Positions 10,797 to 24,280 are shown, counted from the stretch's first letter. The stretch: 64,000 nt of DNA from Epiperipatus broadwayi (GCA_028023455.1 JAQFVV010006710.1:1-64000), one strand, 5' to 3'. Made by a program: numbers and translations. The notes: generated by a model from the sequence alone, not told the origin.

Positions 10797-13700
10797 CTGG
10801 ATCCCAAATGGCAAGCAATGGATAAAGATGAACTTTTTAAAAACCGTAAGAACTTTATGAACATTTTTAAAACAATAACTCTAAATTCTAAACCTTTCAG
10901 TATTTAATACAAATAGAATCCTATCTGACCAACGTAAATTAATATTAATAATGTTATTTGATGTATTTTTTTTTTAAAAATCATTTCCATTTAATTTTTT
11001 TTTTTGTTCTTTAAGCTTTATTATGATTTTTGTTTTTTCATTAAACTAAACTTAATAAATGCTAAACTTAAGTTGGGCGTGAATGGCTGCATAGATTCGT
11101 AAAATTATGTTAGTTTAAGGAAGAGTAAATCTTAGGTTATTTGTTTCGTGGTTACATTGGGTCAATGGATTGGATATATCGGTGTAATTAGTAAATGTAG
11201 TATGAGGTCCGCTACATGCAGGATCACATTATATGCTGTACACCCCCTTTTCGCCTATGGAATAGGATAGTAAGACAGAAAATGCAGTCCCTTTCTATGG
11301 AGTTTTTTTTTATTGCTCTTCTCATCAGACAGATGTTACTATTCCTGTTTTGGATGAGAGTCAATGTCTTCTATAACCATGCTGTTCAGATGTGCATTCC
11401 TGATAGTATAGTATTTGTGCTGTCATATTTCATGCTGCATTGAATACATCGATGTATCAGATGGATTGACGTTAGTTTAACTGTGAACTTTTGGCCTAAG
11501 GTTAAATAAGGGATAGAATATTTTCTTTTCAAATGCAATCTATGTAGTCTATTCATACTCGACACTTTAATAAAATATTAAATTCATCTGTGCGAACTTC
11601 AAAAATAAAAGTTAAAAATATAAATTAAATGTTAAAATAAAAGTTAGACTAAAATAATAATGCTAAATTTTATATATATTAAATAAATGTTTGTGTGTAT
11701 TATTACTGACAGTGGCTTTTTTTATTTTTTTAATATTGAAAATATTTTTAGATAAGAATTCATATTTTATAAATCTCTGCGTCTCACTGAGCTAGTGGCA
11801 ATGGGCTGACGGTCAGAATAAAACATGTAAAATGTGAGTCTTAACTTACGTATCTGCCTACTATATAAATTTTCTAGGTTCAAGTAGCCTAGTGGTGCTC
11901 GTAAGCGCAGATACAGTAAGACTGCAACTTCCTCAAATATCCGGCCATTATAATATATATACACATACAAGTATTATATATATAAATACAAAGGCATGAA
12001 AAAAATTATTTAAAGATATTCTGTAAAATCTTAAAAATATTATAACAAAATCTCATTAGATATACAGTATTGGATCGACAGTTGTAAAGGCTCACTTTAA
12101 TTACTCTCGTATATCATTTAATGCAATTGGAGGCCATAACTCTAATTTTGTCACTTGCAGTGCTCAAACTATTTATAAATTCTCAAGCAATAAAGGATTC
12201 AGTGTTATACTATAGTCATCATTATATAAAAAAGATTTTTCAGTAATAGATATTCTAAAATAGTATTTTGTTGGACACTTGGCAATACAAATGATCATAG
12301 ATGTCTTGGAAAGTTTAAAAAAAAAAACAACTTTGTTGCAGGAAAAGTTAAAGATAGCATCGCAAAAAATCAATTAATAAGTCTAAAATACTCACATGTT
12401 AACTATATATATATTGTTATTCATGAGTTGTTTTCCATTGTCATCATAAAACGTAACTTTTTTTTTCATTTGGAGATATAATTCCCATACTTAATTATAC
12501 ATGGCTATTACTGATAATAAACAACTCTTGAATTCAGCTTTGTATTAGTGGTTCTAGATAAATGGCCGTTAATAAATTTTGTTTAAACTTAAAATTATTA
12601 TTTTTTGATTGTTCCTTTCTGAATAATATCCAATTGGTGATAAATTAGTTGTGAGAATATAGAACTTTTGATTATTTCATTCATATGGTTCTACTTTAAG
12701 TCAAATAGAATCTAATTATATTATTAAGTTATATGAAACATTCTTTTACAAATGCTGAAAGTATATTTTGATCAGTTCTTATATATATATAATATTGAAA
12801 TTTTGTAACTTTGAAAAAATACAGACATCGAATAAGAATGATATTATATATATAGTGTGTGCATCCCATTTTTTTCACTCTAAAATTTAAAAAAACAAAG
12901 AACAATATATGAGCAACAATATGGTATAACAATTTATCAACGAATAGCAAACAACTATTCTTTGGTTTTAATCAAAAGTGCATTTTCATGGGAAAACAAT
13001 TGCACTTTTATGAAAAATTAGATTTAATTTTATGATGCATTTCTAATTATTAAACATGATTTTCTTTTGATAAATATAACTTTTTTTGACAGCAAAATGA
13101 AGTTTGCTTTTAATTGACAGCAAATTTTAGTTAAGTAAATTGTCATAATGGTTATCATGTGATTGTTCACATGGGTAGAAATATAGATGGACTGCTCATC
13201 AACATGAAAAAAGCAAATGTACACTAACAAATGGATTAGCAATCAAAGGCAGAGGATAATAAGAATCAACAAGTTATGGGCTTAGGATATAATATGATAA
13301 TAACTTTTTATGTGGTCAACTATAATTGAAGACTTTCAAATAAATAAACATTTTCTCAACTGAAATAAAAACTATCTAATAATTAAGAAGAATATTGATT
13401 TTATAAAGCTAAATAAAAATATAAACAGAATTGATTTTAAAAACTGAAGTGTATGTTGCTATAGGTGCAATAATTATTCATATATTCTTAATTTTTTAGC
13501 TGTTAAGTTGAACATCTGCAGATATTTTACCTAAGTTTAAACAGTTATGCAGTAAGAGAAGGAAAAAAAGGTCAGTAAATTTTTTATTGAAATAAAGCAG
13601 TGCAGAAAAGAAATAATAAATAAAAATGATTTATTTAGAAAAAAATCATAGGACATTTTGGGATGATAATAAGTAATAAAAGAATTAAAATTCCACAATG

Positions 13701-13849
13701 ACTTCAATAGAAAACTTTCTTAAATACTCCTTTAAGTCACCAGTAATATAATTTAAATAGAATTTTGGTTCTGAAAGAAAAGTTATTTCAACAATAAAAA
13801 ATAAAATCAGTAAAATTACTAAAAAATTTAGGTGACATGATATGTATAT
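10797..13849. other. Gene-free stretch with scattered less AT-rich patches
   Basis: About 11190-11440 is richer in G+C but has no recognised product on either strand. About 11885-11960 contains TAGCCTAGTGG, a good pol III box A, without a convincing box B, so a decayed tRNA-derived SINE is possible. About 12805-12850 shares the block AAATACAGACATCGA with 26172-26200, just beyond the Penelope-like right arm. The rest shows no features. Confidence 0.5.
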
Positions 13850-14027
13850 CATTAAAAACCAGTCAACACTTAGCAATATCACTATCAATAACAATAAACA
13901 ATTTCAATCTGTTGTCTAGGCAACCTCATTTTAACATTTAGTCTTTGTTAAAAGGAATATGCCTTAACAACAGTTTGAAATTGTTGATTGTTATTGATAG
14001 TGGGTAAGTGTTGACTAGATTTTAATG
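13850..14027. repeat. Palindromic copy of dispersed repeat E
   Basis: Left arm 13850-13935 (AAAAACCAGTCAACACTTAG ... GTTGTCTAGGCAACCTC) is the inverse of right arm 13947-14027 (TTAAAAGGAATATGCCTTAA ... AAGTGTTGACTAGATTTT), with only about 11 bp between. Both arms match the single-arm copies at 5217, 24281, 61262 and 61717. The DNA could fold into a hairpin of about 80 bp. Confidence 0.8.
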
Positions 14028-15839
14028 AATACATATGAGTTGATAAAAAAAAACAAGAAAATAAAACAACATTTGAAATGCCTCTATTTTGAATAAAGAT
14101 GCGAGACATACATTTACATCTATGGAGAATAGAAAAACTCAGGATAAGATAGAATTACTAAAGATATTTTCAAAAACATAAAAAAATAAGCAAATTGTTA
14201 TCAAAACTATATATTAAATGTCCAAATGATAAGAATGCATCAGAAAATTGGTAGAATGCCTAAGCAATATTTAACAAAAGTTTGAATAAAATATATACAG
14301 TATTAGATTTTTGTTTTTTTAAATAATCATATAGGAAGTTCAAATACTGTGACAGCAGAACCATAGTCTGCCATTTTATCAAAAGAGGACAAATTGGAAA
14401 TGTATGTTGGGATTAATAAAAAGAAACAGAAAGAGAAATAAATGAGTGAAAAATAAAACTGTGCATTGGCATCTAGAAAATATATTTTAAACTGAATTTT
14501 CAAAAAGATTTTAAAAGAACTAGATGAATATATCAGCCTTTTGGATATATAGACTTCTATAGGGGGGAAAATCTCACGGATAGCCCTTTTAAAGAGGAAT
14601 AGTGAAGGAGAAAACAATACTCAGCAAGAGTGCAAACTATCAGATAGTGAAGTTTGATTGGTTTTCAATCATTATTTTATTCTCTACCTAAGGATATATA
14701 AATACCTATTTAGCAAAAAAGCTGGATTGGTTATGCATTAATTATCTGAGAGAAAAATTTTAAGCTTTTCGAAAAGAACTTTATTTAGTTCACATTTGAA
14801 CCACAAAATGCAGACATGGTAGTCAAATGTGCTACCTCTGCACCACACTTTACAATAATAGGAACAATTTAGTTAAAATCTATTCTTCAATCAAACTTGA
14901 GTTATCTAGAGAAACTATGCATTGTAAAAAAATGGATTAAACTCATTACTGAGAATTCATTCTACAGTAGACTGATAAAGTTTGAAAATGCCGATAAATA
15001 ATAGACTTTTCTGTGGTTCACTATAACATATAATGCATTATAAAATGACTTTAACTGAACGAATATTTTTTATCTAATCATTTAACCATCTCTCTTCCTT
15101 TTTTTATAAATGTTGTCAATTACCTAACTTTAGCCATGTTAATAATAATTTCTTAGAAAAAAAGTTTAAACAGGACTACTTTACAATATCTAAATACTTG
15201 GATAATTGTTTTGTCTTCTCTTGTTCATCTCAAACCTCTAAGTGAAAGCCACTCAGCTTTTATTCAATTAATTTTTTTTTCTTTAAGGTAATTTGGAAAC
15301 TTTTTCCCATTAAATTATTATATCTTCTATTTCAATCTTTTCTGAAGAAACAACTCCTCTTCTGTAATTGGTTTGTAATCCTACGGTTGATTTTATCAAC
15401 TTTATTTATCACCTTTAAAATCAACAAATTTTACTTGTGAGAATTTTACGTGAAAATAAAAATGATTCTTATTTTTAAAAATCTAATTAAATTTCTTTCA
15501 TTAAGTGTTTCCCATTAAAAACTTCAGCTATTTTTTATTCGAAAATAATATTTATTTATAATTTACACGAAGGAAACTATTTTAAATGAATTTTTAATTT
15601 ACTTTAATAATAAAAATAATGAACTTTATTTAGAAATGACAGACGACTTATCGAAAAATTTTTTTTTCAAAAATATATAGCATTACTTACACTTTTTAAA
15701 ATGGATTAGTTCTTTTGTGTGTCAAATGGGTTTAATTATTTATTCATTAGAGGAAATCTATTATTAGATATTAATAAGGATGAACAAATAATATAATGAT
15801 TATATTTAAATCTAATAGAATAAAAGAATTATGAATTTT
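14028..15839. other. Gene-free AT-rich stretch
   Basis: No coding motif or repeat recognised on either strand. Confidence 0.55.
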
Positions 15840-17455
15840 GGTTTTAGAGCTCTTGTGAAAGAGGGCGCAATTGCATTACGAATCTCAAAAATAATATAAT
15901 GGTAGAAAGAAGGTTTTAGATCAGGTAGGCGTATAGGAGATAGTTTATTTGTAGTCACACAACTTATGAATAGGAAGACAATTATTTATGGTATTTATAG
16001 ATATAGAGAAAGTATATGATAGAGTAAATAGATTATGGGCAAGTTTAGCAAATTTGAGAATGAATGGAACGTTAGTGGATCTTATTAAGAGATTATATGA
16101 AAATAATTACTATACTATCAATTAGGAAATATAAAATCAGAGTTAAAAATGGGATGGGACTAAGACAAGGATGCCCTATATCACCTATTTTGTCTTTTTT
16201 ATATTTGAGAGAAATGGATAGAACAATAGAAAGACTAGGAAAAGAGGTAGAGATACCATTAATAGATGGCAAGAGAGTGTATATGTTATCAGGTCGTTTA
16301 TTTGTTAATGACATCTTCTTGTGCACAGAAAGTAGGGAAGATATGGAAGTTATGCTGAAGATTTGTGCAAAGGTGAATAAAGAGATGAGAATTAAATTTA
16401 GTGAAGAAAAATCAAAAGTAATGATGATAAATACTGGGAAAAGAGAAGAGAAAGAATTTTTATTGGGCATATAAAGTTAAATATGGTGAATAGCTATAAT
16501 TATTTGGGAATCATCTTAAGTAATCAGAGAAATTGCTTGAATGATTGGGGGGGGGGGAGTAGATAAACAAAGCAAAGAAAAGAAAGGGATTGATAAAGAA
16601 ATTAACAGTGTTTTCATATAATAAATATGATGTAGCAAGAATTGTATAAAAGAAAGTGGCAGTAGCAAAGTTAACTTATGATAATGATACATTATGTGTT
16701 AGCAAAAGGTGTTAGATTGTTTTGAAAAAGTACAAAGAGAAGTATGAAGACATGCATTAGATACAAATGTGTGGATGGCAAAGGAGGCAATTCGAGGAGA
16801 AATGGGATGATCAAGTTTTTATATAAGAGTTGAAAAAAACAAAATGAAAATGTTCACTAGATTGCAATTTATTGATAGTAAGAGAATAGCCAAAATAATA
16901 TTTAATCGAGTTATGAGTATTGTGTTAGGAGAATTATTGAGTGTCATAATGGCAAAGAATGGGATAGAAGAATAAATGCATTAATAAAAATAGGGAGCTG
17001 GAGAGATGGAGAACTAGTATGGAAAGCAAAAGGAGTTTTAATATATATGGAAGTAAATAGAATATTGGATGTAAGTTAATTTATAATAATATCAAGGAAA
17101 GTATATTATGCATCTTAATTGAATGTAAATGCTTACAAGCAGAAAGGGTACAAATAATGAAGATGTGGGAGAATTGTGGGCGAATAAATATAAACAAAGT
17201 GATTATACAGAAAGTGGATTCTTGGTTTTTGTGATGGGTTTGGAAAAAGACAAGGGATATCTAGATGTAAAGGTCACAGAGTGAACAAAGATGATGTTAT
17301 GGAAATAGGATGGACTAGGATAGAGAATTTGGGAAAAACTTACGGTGAGAAATGGAAAGGAAAAATAAAAGTGGCTAACAGGTTTCTCTGGGCATAGTGG
17401 GCTGAGAGATATCTGACTCTGATAAAGGAGAAGCCATAGTGCATCACATCGCATT
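15840..17455 (+). pseudogene. Non-LTR retrotransposon reverse transcriptase, decayed
   Basis: Remnant of a reverse transcriptase and its 3' end. About 15910 reads EGFRSGRRIGDSLFVVTQLM, which fits the RT block with GFR.GR...D..F.L.QL. About 15987 reads VFIDIEKVYDRVNR, the motif with the first catalytic Asp. From 16132 an open frame reads IRVKNGMGLRQGCPISPILS, the canonical RQG.P.SP motif. At about 16300 LFVNDIFLCTESRED replaces the expected FADD, so the catalytic ADD has become VND. At 16490 NYLGIIL fits the YLG motif, and about 16785-16900 a C-terminal block reads EAIRGEMG, stop, SSFYIRVEKNK. Near 17375 it ends VANRFLWA. Frameshifts and stops separate the pieces. A poly-G run lies at 16548-16558. 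A second copy of the 3' end lies at 38580-39060 on the other strand. Clade not assigned. Confidence 0.8.
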
Positions 17456-17944
17456 CCACACTGCTAAATTAGGATTGCTATTTTAAATATTTTTTTAGCT
17501 TGATCTAGCAAATTTTATTTTATCTAGCTAATAAAATTTTTATTTATTCTGGCAAATTTTAAATGGATTTATTTAAGTGTTATAGTATTGATATATTAAT
17601 CATACATATTTATTATATGGTAATAAAATGGAAGTCATACTTTTTCTGCTTTAATATAATCATAAATAGAATATATATTCACATTTTTTACAAACTACTT
17701 TTAAATAATAAATGATAATGTATTCAACATCTTGTCAACATTGCATCCTATGGTAGGTGTACAATTATGGTGTAAAGCATGTTAAACCAATTTTTACTAA
17801 TTAAGGCAACATGCAATTTCACTTATTTCATGAAATATTCTTAAGAATCAAATTAAAACTATATATGCATATTTTGCAATTAGGGTTATTTGCTTCACTA
17901 TAGTGCATCATTATTTTTTATATTATCATTTTTGTCTTTTGTCA

Positions 17945-19320
17945 ATGCCAAAAGAAAGGCAATGCAAACAGAAATCAAAAATGAATGATTTAAAAATATT
18001 GCTAGAGATGAAAGAAAATCTCAGTGTTGTTTATTGCAAAGTATGCGAATGTCACATTAAGATGAAACACTCCAACTTAATTGTTTACATCAAAAAGAAG
18101 AAAAAAAAGCAGCTCAATATAGCATCTTTGAAAAAAAAGGGTATTATCACAATACTTTCAAACAAAGCAAAGTGCAAAGAATCAATAAGTATTAGTAACA
18201 TATTCTGTTATTATAAATATAGACCATCAGTGTAGTATGTCTGAAAAAAGGCATTAACACAATACTTTCAAATGAAGTCAAGTGTAAAGAATCAAAATTT
18301 TTAACTGGCATTCTGTTATATAAATATAGACCATCTTGTTATAATATAAATAGCAAGGACACAACTGCATAATTAAAAATATCAAGTTAAGTGTTCAGAA
18401 ATTATCAAAGCTGTTATTAGTAACCACTCAGAGAAGGATTTATTGAGTGATGTAGGAGATAGAAGTTCTAACATGTGATCATGTGATGAGAGAAGTTCTA
18501 TCATGTGATCATGTGATGAGAGAGAAGTTCTATTATGTAATCATGTGATGAGATAGAAGTTCTACTTATTGTTAGATGAATCTAATGATACCACCACAAA
18601 CAAAATTACTGGGAATTGTAATAATTTAATTTAGTAGTACATATAATAAAATGATTTTTATATATTTAAGTTTAGTAGAATTAAAAATTTGTGATGCAGA
18701 ATATATGACCAAAGTTGTAGAATTCAGAGATTTTTGTTGTAAAAGGCATGAATATTCCAATAGTGATGATAGAAATCTATAATGAATATGTATCAAGAGC
18801 TAAAAACGGAAATTTCTACCTTTGTTTTAATGAAGTGGACATAACAATTATTTTCAGTCTGTTGGGGTTTTTGCTTCCTCAAAATGCTTGTAAAGAAATT
18901 TAGAGTTTATAACATCCAAGACACATAAATGACTTGCCTTTTTATCAACTAATTAGTTGGCTTATAGAATTTTTTATCAGTTCAGGGAGACAAGATGTCT
19001 CTAAAATTTTTGTAGACTGCAAACAAGAGGGTTGTCCATACATAAAAATACACTTTGAATTGTCCTGATTTAAAAAAAAAAGTTATACATCTGAAGTATT
19101 GTGTAGCATATATTCAAATAAGAAAAATTTAGCATTTTTACGACTCTTACCCCCAATATTAAAAAAAAGTATAGTACATAAATAAACCTTTAGAATCTAG
19201 CACTGCTAATAAACTAAAATTATTAGATGACTTAATATTGCTTTTGAAATTATATAAAAGTAAATTAATTCTTTCACTTCATAAGATGGTCATACTTACT
19301 GAGTTGCACTATTGAAGAAG
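17945..19320 (+). pseudogene. hAT transposase of the ZNF862-like type, decayed
   Basis: The start reads MPKERQCKQK ... YCKVCECHIKMKHSNLIVYI, a BED-like zinc finger with Cys-x2-Cys and H; the final His is lost in a lysine run. About 18385-18440 pieces read EIIKAVISNHSEKDLLSDV. At about 18565 YLLLDESNDTTTNKITGNC fits the hAT core LiDESTD and keeps the catalytic Asp-Glu-Ser. Later parts, about 19130-19300, only weakly match (LLPPILKK, TFRI, stop, HC). Many frameshifts and stops; not functional. A three-copy minisatellite (18459-18565) sits just before the DES motif. Terminal repeats and target duplication were not found, so element limits are unknown. Superfamily from motif memory. Confidence 0.65.
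18459..18565. repeat. Short tandem repeat, about 33 bp x 3
   Basis: Three consecutive units built on AGAAGTTCTATCATGTGATC and ATGTGATGAGAG, with small length changes. It lies inside the hAT remnant, so it arose by local expansion of transposase-coding DNA. Confidence 0.85.
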
Positions 19321-21427
19321 TTTTAGATCCTAAGCCCTATTTCAGCTATAGATTTAAAAGAAAATTGAAGAATTAATATAGCCAAGGCAAAATTATAGGC
19401 AATGAAGAATTATGCATGAGAAAGTGATGTTAACAGTTTTTTGTTGTGACTATTGAAACACCTGAAACAAAGACCACCTAAAAATTTTAAACTTTTTAAA
19501 TATTATTTCTCTCTGTGAAAAATATTCTTCTGTCTGTTAAAAAATATAACTCCCTTAATCGTGTACTGAAAAGTTTATGACCAAAAAACCCTATAACAGC
19601 TTTTGCCTAGTCTCATTTCAAAGAATTCATATAGTAAAACAGATAAATAGCATTGAAACGAAGAAGTTTTGGAGTGACATATGTCAACATAGAAATACTT
19701 TTGGTTTAATCCTTTTCAAGTAGTTATAGATTATTCACTAATAATATAAAATTAAGATTAGGAAATGTGATGCAATTAAAGTTTTTACGTGCAATTTAGT
19801 GCTCCTACATACAAATGCTGCTGCATCTGTAAAGTCTAAAGAACTTAATAGTATTTGAAATTTCCTGCTGATGATAATACCACAATAAAATAGATAAATA
19901 AATATAAGGCTGACATATGAATAACATTAATTTGTTCATTTGTAATTAATAATTTTTTTTAGAAACTTTACAGTACTTTAATTTTCTTAATTTTATTAAG
20001 TATTTGTATCTAGAATTTTTTATATTTATATGAATTCTAGCTAGAAAATGTGAGTTCTAGCTAATTTTAGCTGTAAATTATGCCATATAAATTATAAAAA
20101 CTATTTAGATCTTGTAAGCACTGTGCTAAATCTTCTGCATGTCAAATAGATGGATATTGTGATTAATAAATTTGGTAAAGATTAAGTAGAAAGTAGTGGC
20201 AAATTACTACCTATATGAATCAAGTTCTTTTTCATTTCTTGATGAAGAACTATTGTCTAAATAGCCAATAAATTTATTTCTAATAAATATTTAACATACT
20301 TGTGCTGGTTCTAATCATTTGGTTCAGATAGTAATTAATATATATTTGGCTTCCATGTCCATGAATGAGGAATTTACTTCAGATTAGGAAAAATTTGGAA
20401 TGTACTCAAATCAAAACAGGCTTCAGATAACTAGCTCATAACCAATCCATTAGTGATTAAATTATTGGTTAAGCATTTTGGTTTAGAAGCAGATATATCA
20501 GGTTTTACAGTTAAGAGCAAGAAATAGGCACATAAAAAGTCACAGGATATATAGCAAATAATTTTAAATTCGTTACATATTTTATATCTAAAATCAAAAC
20601 ATATTAAAAGAGTTTTATAGTAAGCTCATACACCTATGTAATATTAAAAACCAAAACAAAATAACATATAAATTATTTAATCATTAAAACTACACAAGCA
20701 GGATATATAAAATGTATGAAGCAAATATAGCAATTTCTTTCATTCAGGCTTCATTTTTAAAAAGTTGTGTAATAATATTATTATATTAAAAAGTAATGAA
20801 ATTCAAATTTTACTTCACAGAGAAAAATTATTGAAAAGACACTACTTCTGAAAAATAGTGCTAACAGAGTAGTTTGTTTTCACTATTTTCCCCTTCTATC
20901 ATAATATGCGTCTGCTTGAAGGCAAAGCAAGAACGAAAAAAATACTACACTCATCATCTCTAAAGATTTGACAAGTCCAGAGCTTAATAATTTTTTTTAG
21001 GCATGAGGCTCTGGAAAATTCTTTGTTCTGCAATAGGTTTAAAGATTGTTTTTTCACATATTTTACTCTATGTACATAAGTTTAATTACATATAAATGTA
21101 GTGAATATTTATTAAATATATTATTCTAAATATGAATTTAATATTTGCAATAAAACATATATATATATTAATATGTATGGATGTTTTATTTTCAAGTATA
21201 TTTGTAAGTAAGATTAAACAAAAATTGTTTTTATACTATATAGTAATAATAAAGATTCCAAGATATTATATTTCAGATTAGACTAAAAAACAATAAAAAT
21301 ATACAAAAACCACATAAGTGTAATTTAAGAATTATTTAAAGTACGTTATTTAAGATTTAAATATAATTAACTATACATCTTTTAACAAATAACAAATTAC
21401 ATGTTCAACTTATATAACATATTTTAT
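19321..21427. other. Gene-free AT-rich stretch
   Basis: May include the 3' end of the hAT remnant up to about 19860; no terminal repeat found. Otherwise nothing recognised. Confidence 0.5.
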
Positions 21428-21960
21428 ATATATAGGGTATATGAGCACAGACTTTCACACGACCTGCCACTGTCCACTCTATCTAATAACACTGATACAC
21501 TCAAGCACATATATGCTGAAAAGATAAATAATCACCAATATACGTATTTCATGCTAAATCAGTTGGTCCAGATTGTCATCTCCCACACATATATACTATA
21601 AGTGCTCAGATAATGGACAGGCTCCAATCCACTACACACTCCAACTCTTCAACCGTCCATCCAATTAAAAATCTGATGATGGAATGCTCGAAGGCCACCC
21701 TGAAGCTGAGATTCTTGTCACACCCATGTTGACCTAAGGTCAATCTGAACCCCACATAATATATATCTGAGCGCTTATAGTATATATGTGTGGGAGATGA
21801 TAATCTGGACCAACTGATGATTGCTGGTTTAGTATGAAATACGTATATTGGTGATTATTTATCTTTTCAGCATATATGTGCTTGAGTGTATCAGTGTTAT
21901 TAGATAGAGTGGAGAGTGGTGGGTCGAGTGAATGACTGTGCTCATATACCCTATATATTA
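21428..21960. repeat. Fold-back element, family A
   Basis: Left arm about 21428-21612 and right arm about 21763-21960 are inverted copies. Ends are TATAGGGTATATGAGCACAG and the inverse CTGTGCTCATATACCCTATA. The 150-bp spacer (ATGGACAGGCTCCAATCCAC onward) matches the spacer of the copy at 47750-48315, where it is inverted relative to this one. The arms translate in both directions to small spurious frames. No transposase. Confidence 0.85.
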
Positions 21961-23205
21961 CATATATAGACACAGGTATATAATAAGCCTGTGTTTCAGT
22001 TATAACATATTTTATTACGAAATAATATTCGTATAGTCATACAGAGCCAGTTAAACATATAATAAGATTTGGTTGATCTGCTTAAGTCCCTAGATGAATT
22101 TGTTATCTTGGGTCTCACAGATGAATCGGATAAACTGGGAGGATTACATATGACTAGTCCATGTGAACCTTACATATAGATGGAACTCTAAACTCAACTG
22201 ATTATATTAATTCTCTTTCCGAATATTTCTCTCAATGTGAGGTTAGCAGTTCTCTTGTATAATCTCACTATTCAGTTCATGCTTTATAAAGTATTTTTAG
22301 TTATGACATTAATCTGCATATGTTTTCAAATTTTTAATAGGATTAAGTTGATCTATTAACGAATCTACATATACATTAATTAATTAAAGAATAGTAAACT
22401 TTATATAGATTTTAATTAGTTTACTCATCTTGTTTATTTTAAAATATTAAATCTAATTATTATATTTTCTTCTTTATTTTTGAAATTAATTATTTCATTT
22501 TTTTAGGGAAGAATTTCTATACTATGATATTTATAAATACACATCTATCTTCGATACTTTAATATATAGCATAAGAATAAATAAATTGGTGAGCTGATAC
22601 TAAATCACCTGATAAGTTCATGTGCAATGAAAGAGGATGGTTTGACTTATGTGATAATGAATGGTCATTATATGGTAAAGTTGAGATGAGGGACACACTA
22701 ATTAAAAAAAAAAATCTTTGAAATTGAAAAATCGATATGAAATTTTGTTTTGGCATACGTTTTTCGGTTTTGTTAAGAGCTGGAAGGATATCATTTTAAA
22801 TCTTATTAAATAGAAAATTAAATGATAAATTAGTCTCATTTAAGATAACAGGCAGGTAGAAAAGGTTGGTTATTATTTATCTCAGGCTAAGAGAAAGATC
22901 CAGTACTGCATATAACCACATTTAATAATTCAAATTATAAATCATTACTATCATTTTGAATCATTATCAGTCTAATGCAGATGAAAGGTTTTTCAAGTTT
23001 AATCCAGTTTTTCTAATCCTTTATCTTTCTTCTCCACATCAATAAACTTCTTTATTAATCCATCCATCTGTTCACTTATTATCTTTTTTTTTTTTTTAGC
23101 AATATACCCAACCCAGCTTCATTTCAGTCTCTTAATTCTTTCAATGATATCAACAATACCTGTTTATTCTGTCATCCATGTATTTCAATTTCAATCTTTT
23201 CATAA

Positions 23206-23206
<1 letters not shown>
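21961..23206. other. Gene-free AT-rich stretch
   Basis: No features recognised. Confidence 0.55.
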
Positions 23207-23296
<90 letters not shown>

Positions 23297-23355
23297 TTGT
23301 CTATCCATCTATCCGTCTATCCATCTATCCGTCTATCCATTTATCCATCTATCTG

Positions 23356-23431
<76 letters not shown>

Positions 23432-23532
23432 CCTACCTACCTACCTACCTACCTACCTACCTACCTACCTACCTACCTACCTACCTACCTACCTACCTAC
23501 CTACCTACCTACCTACCTACCTACCTACCTAC

Positions 23533-23609
<77 letters not shown>

Positions 23610-23612
23610 ATC
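23207..23612. repeat. Compound tetranucleotide microsatellite (ATCT/ACCT)
   Basis: About 400 bp in one 4-bp register: ATCT units to 23296, a degenerate CTATCCATCTATCCGT-like section to 23355, ATCT units to 23429, pure ACCT units 23430-23534, then ATCT units again. The sharp switch to a pure ACCT block between ATCT blocks suggests a T-to-C variant unit that later expanded. It opens all plus-strand frames, so long Tyr-Leu-Ser-Ile frames here are not genes. Confidence 0.98.
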
Positions 23613-24280
23613 CATCCATTCTATTTAGTTGACTGATGTCCAAATCATCTTATGTGAGAATTGGTAAAAATTTATTAAAATTCTTTCATTTACAACATAT
23701 AAGCATATTTTAAGACAAAGGTATTTCTACCAATAGTACTATAACAATCAGTTCAAGGTATTGTTAACTTCTTCTAATTCCTGATTATTGATCTTAATTT
23801 TTTTCTTTTGGGAAAATGCATAGAACATTATTTTAATTATTTTATTTTGGTTTATTTTTATCTGATAATCACAACATTTCCTGAAACTCTAAAGCATTAT
23901 TTGCAAAAACAATCACACTATCTGAAAAATCTACATGATGTAAATAAGGTCCACATAATTTTATTCCCTTAGCTTTGTTTTCAATCTACAAAGTTTTGTA
24001 AAACTGCTACAAAAAATTTTGGAGATAAGAAATCATCCTATCATAATCTTCTTAGTAACCCCAGGGAATCTGATAATTCCTGTTGCATTTTATAAATATT
24101 TTTCAGAAGTTGATAATATCTTACATCTGTGTACTGATAATCTAATGCTTTAATCACTATTCGTAGAAATAGTTCTAATTATTGAAACAATTTTTTTTAC
24201 AATATTAAAATATTTTATATTTTTGAAATTTTTATATTTTTCTGTAGTTTTAATTTGTTAATTCAGTTAGATTATATATG
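23613..24280. other. Gene-free AT-rich stretch
   Basis: Nothing recognised. Confidence 0.55.

Noticed and set aside
14327-14617. 96-codon minus-strand frame as a possible membrane protein
   Set aside because: Phe/Ile/Leu-rich translation expected by chance from T-rich DNA; no motif or splice context.
16093-16470. 125-codon minus-strand frame
   Set aside because: Exact antisense shadow of the reverse-transcriptase fragment at 16097-16474, which has the RQGCPISP motif.
23207-23612. CRISPR-like array
   Set aside because: Four-base units with no spacers; a simple microsatellite in a eukaryotic genome.
23144-23636. Open frames of 150-160 codons rich in Tyr-Leu-Ser-Ile and Tyr-Leu-Pro-Thr
   Set aside because: They are the direct translation of the ATCT/ACCT microsatellite and its edges, open in every plus-strand frame.
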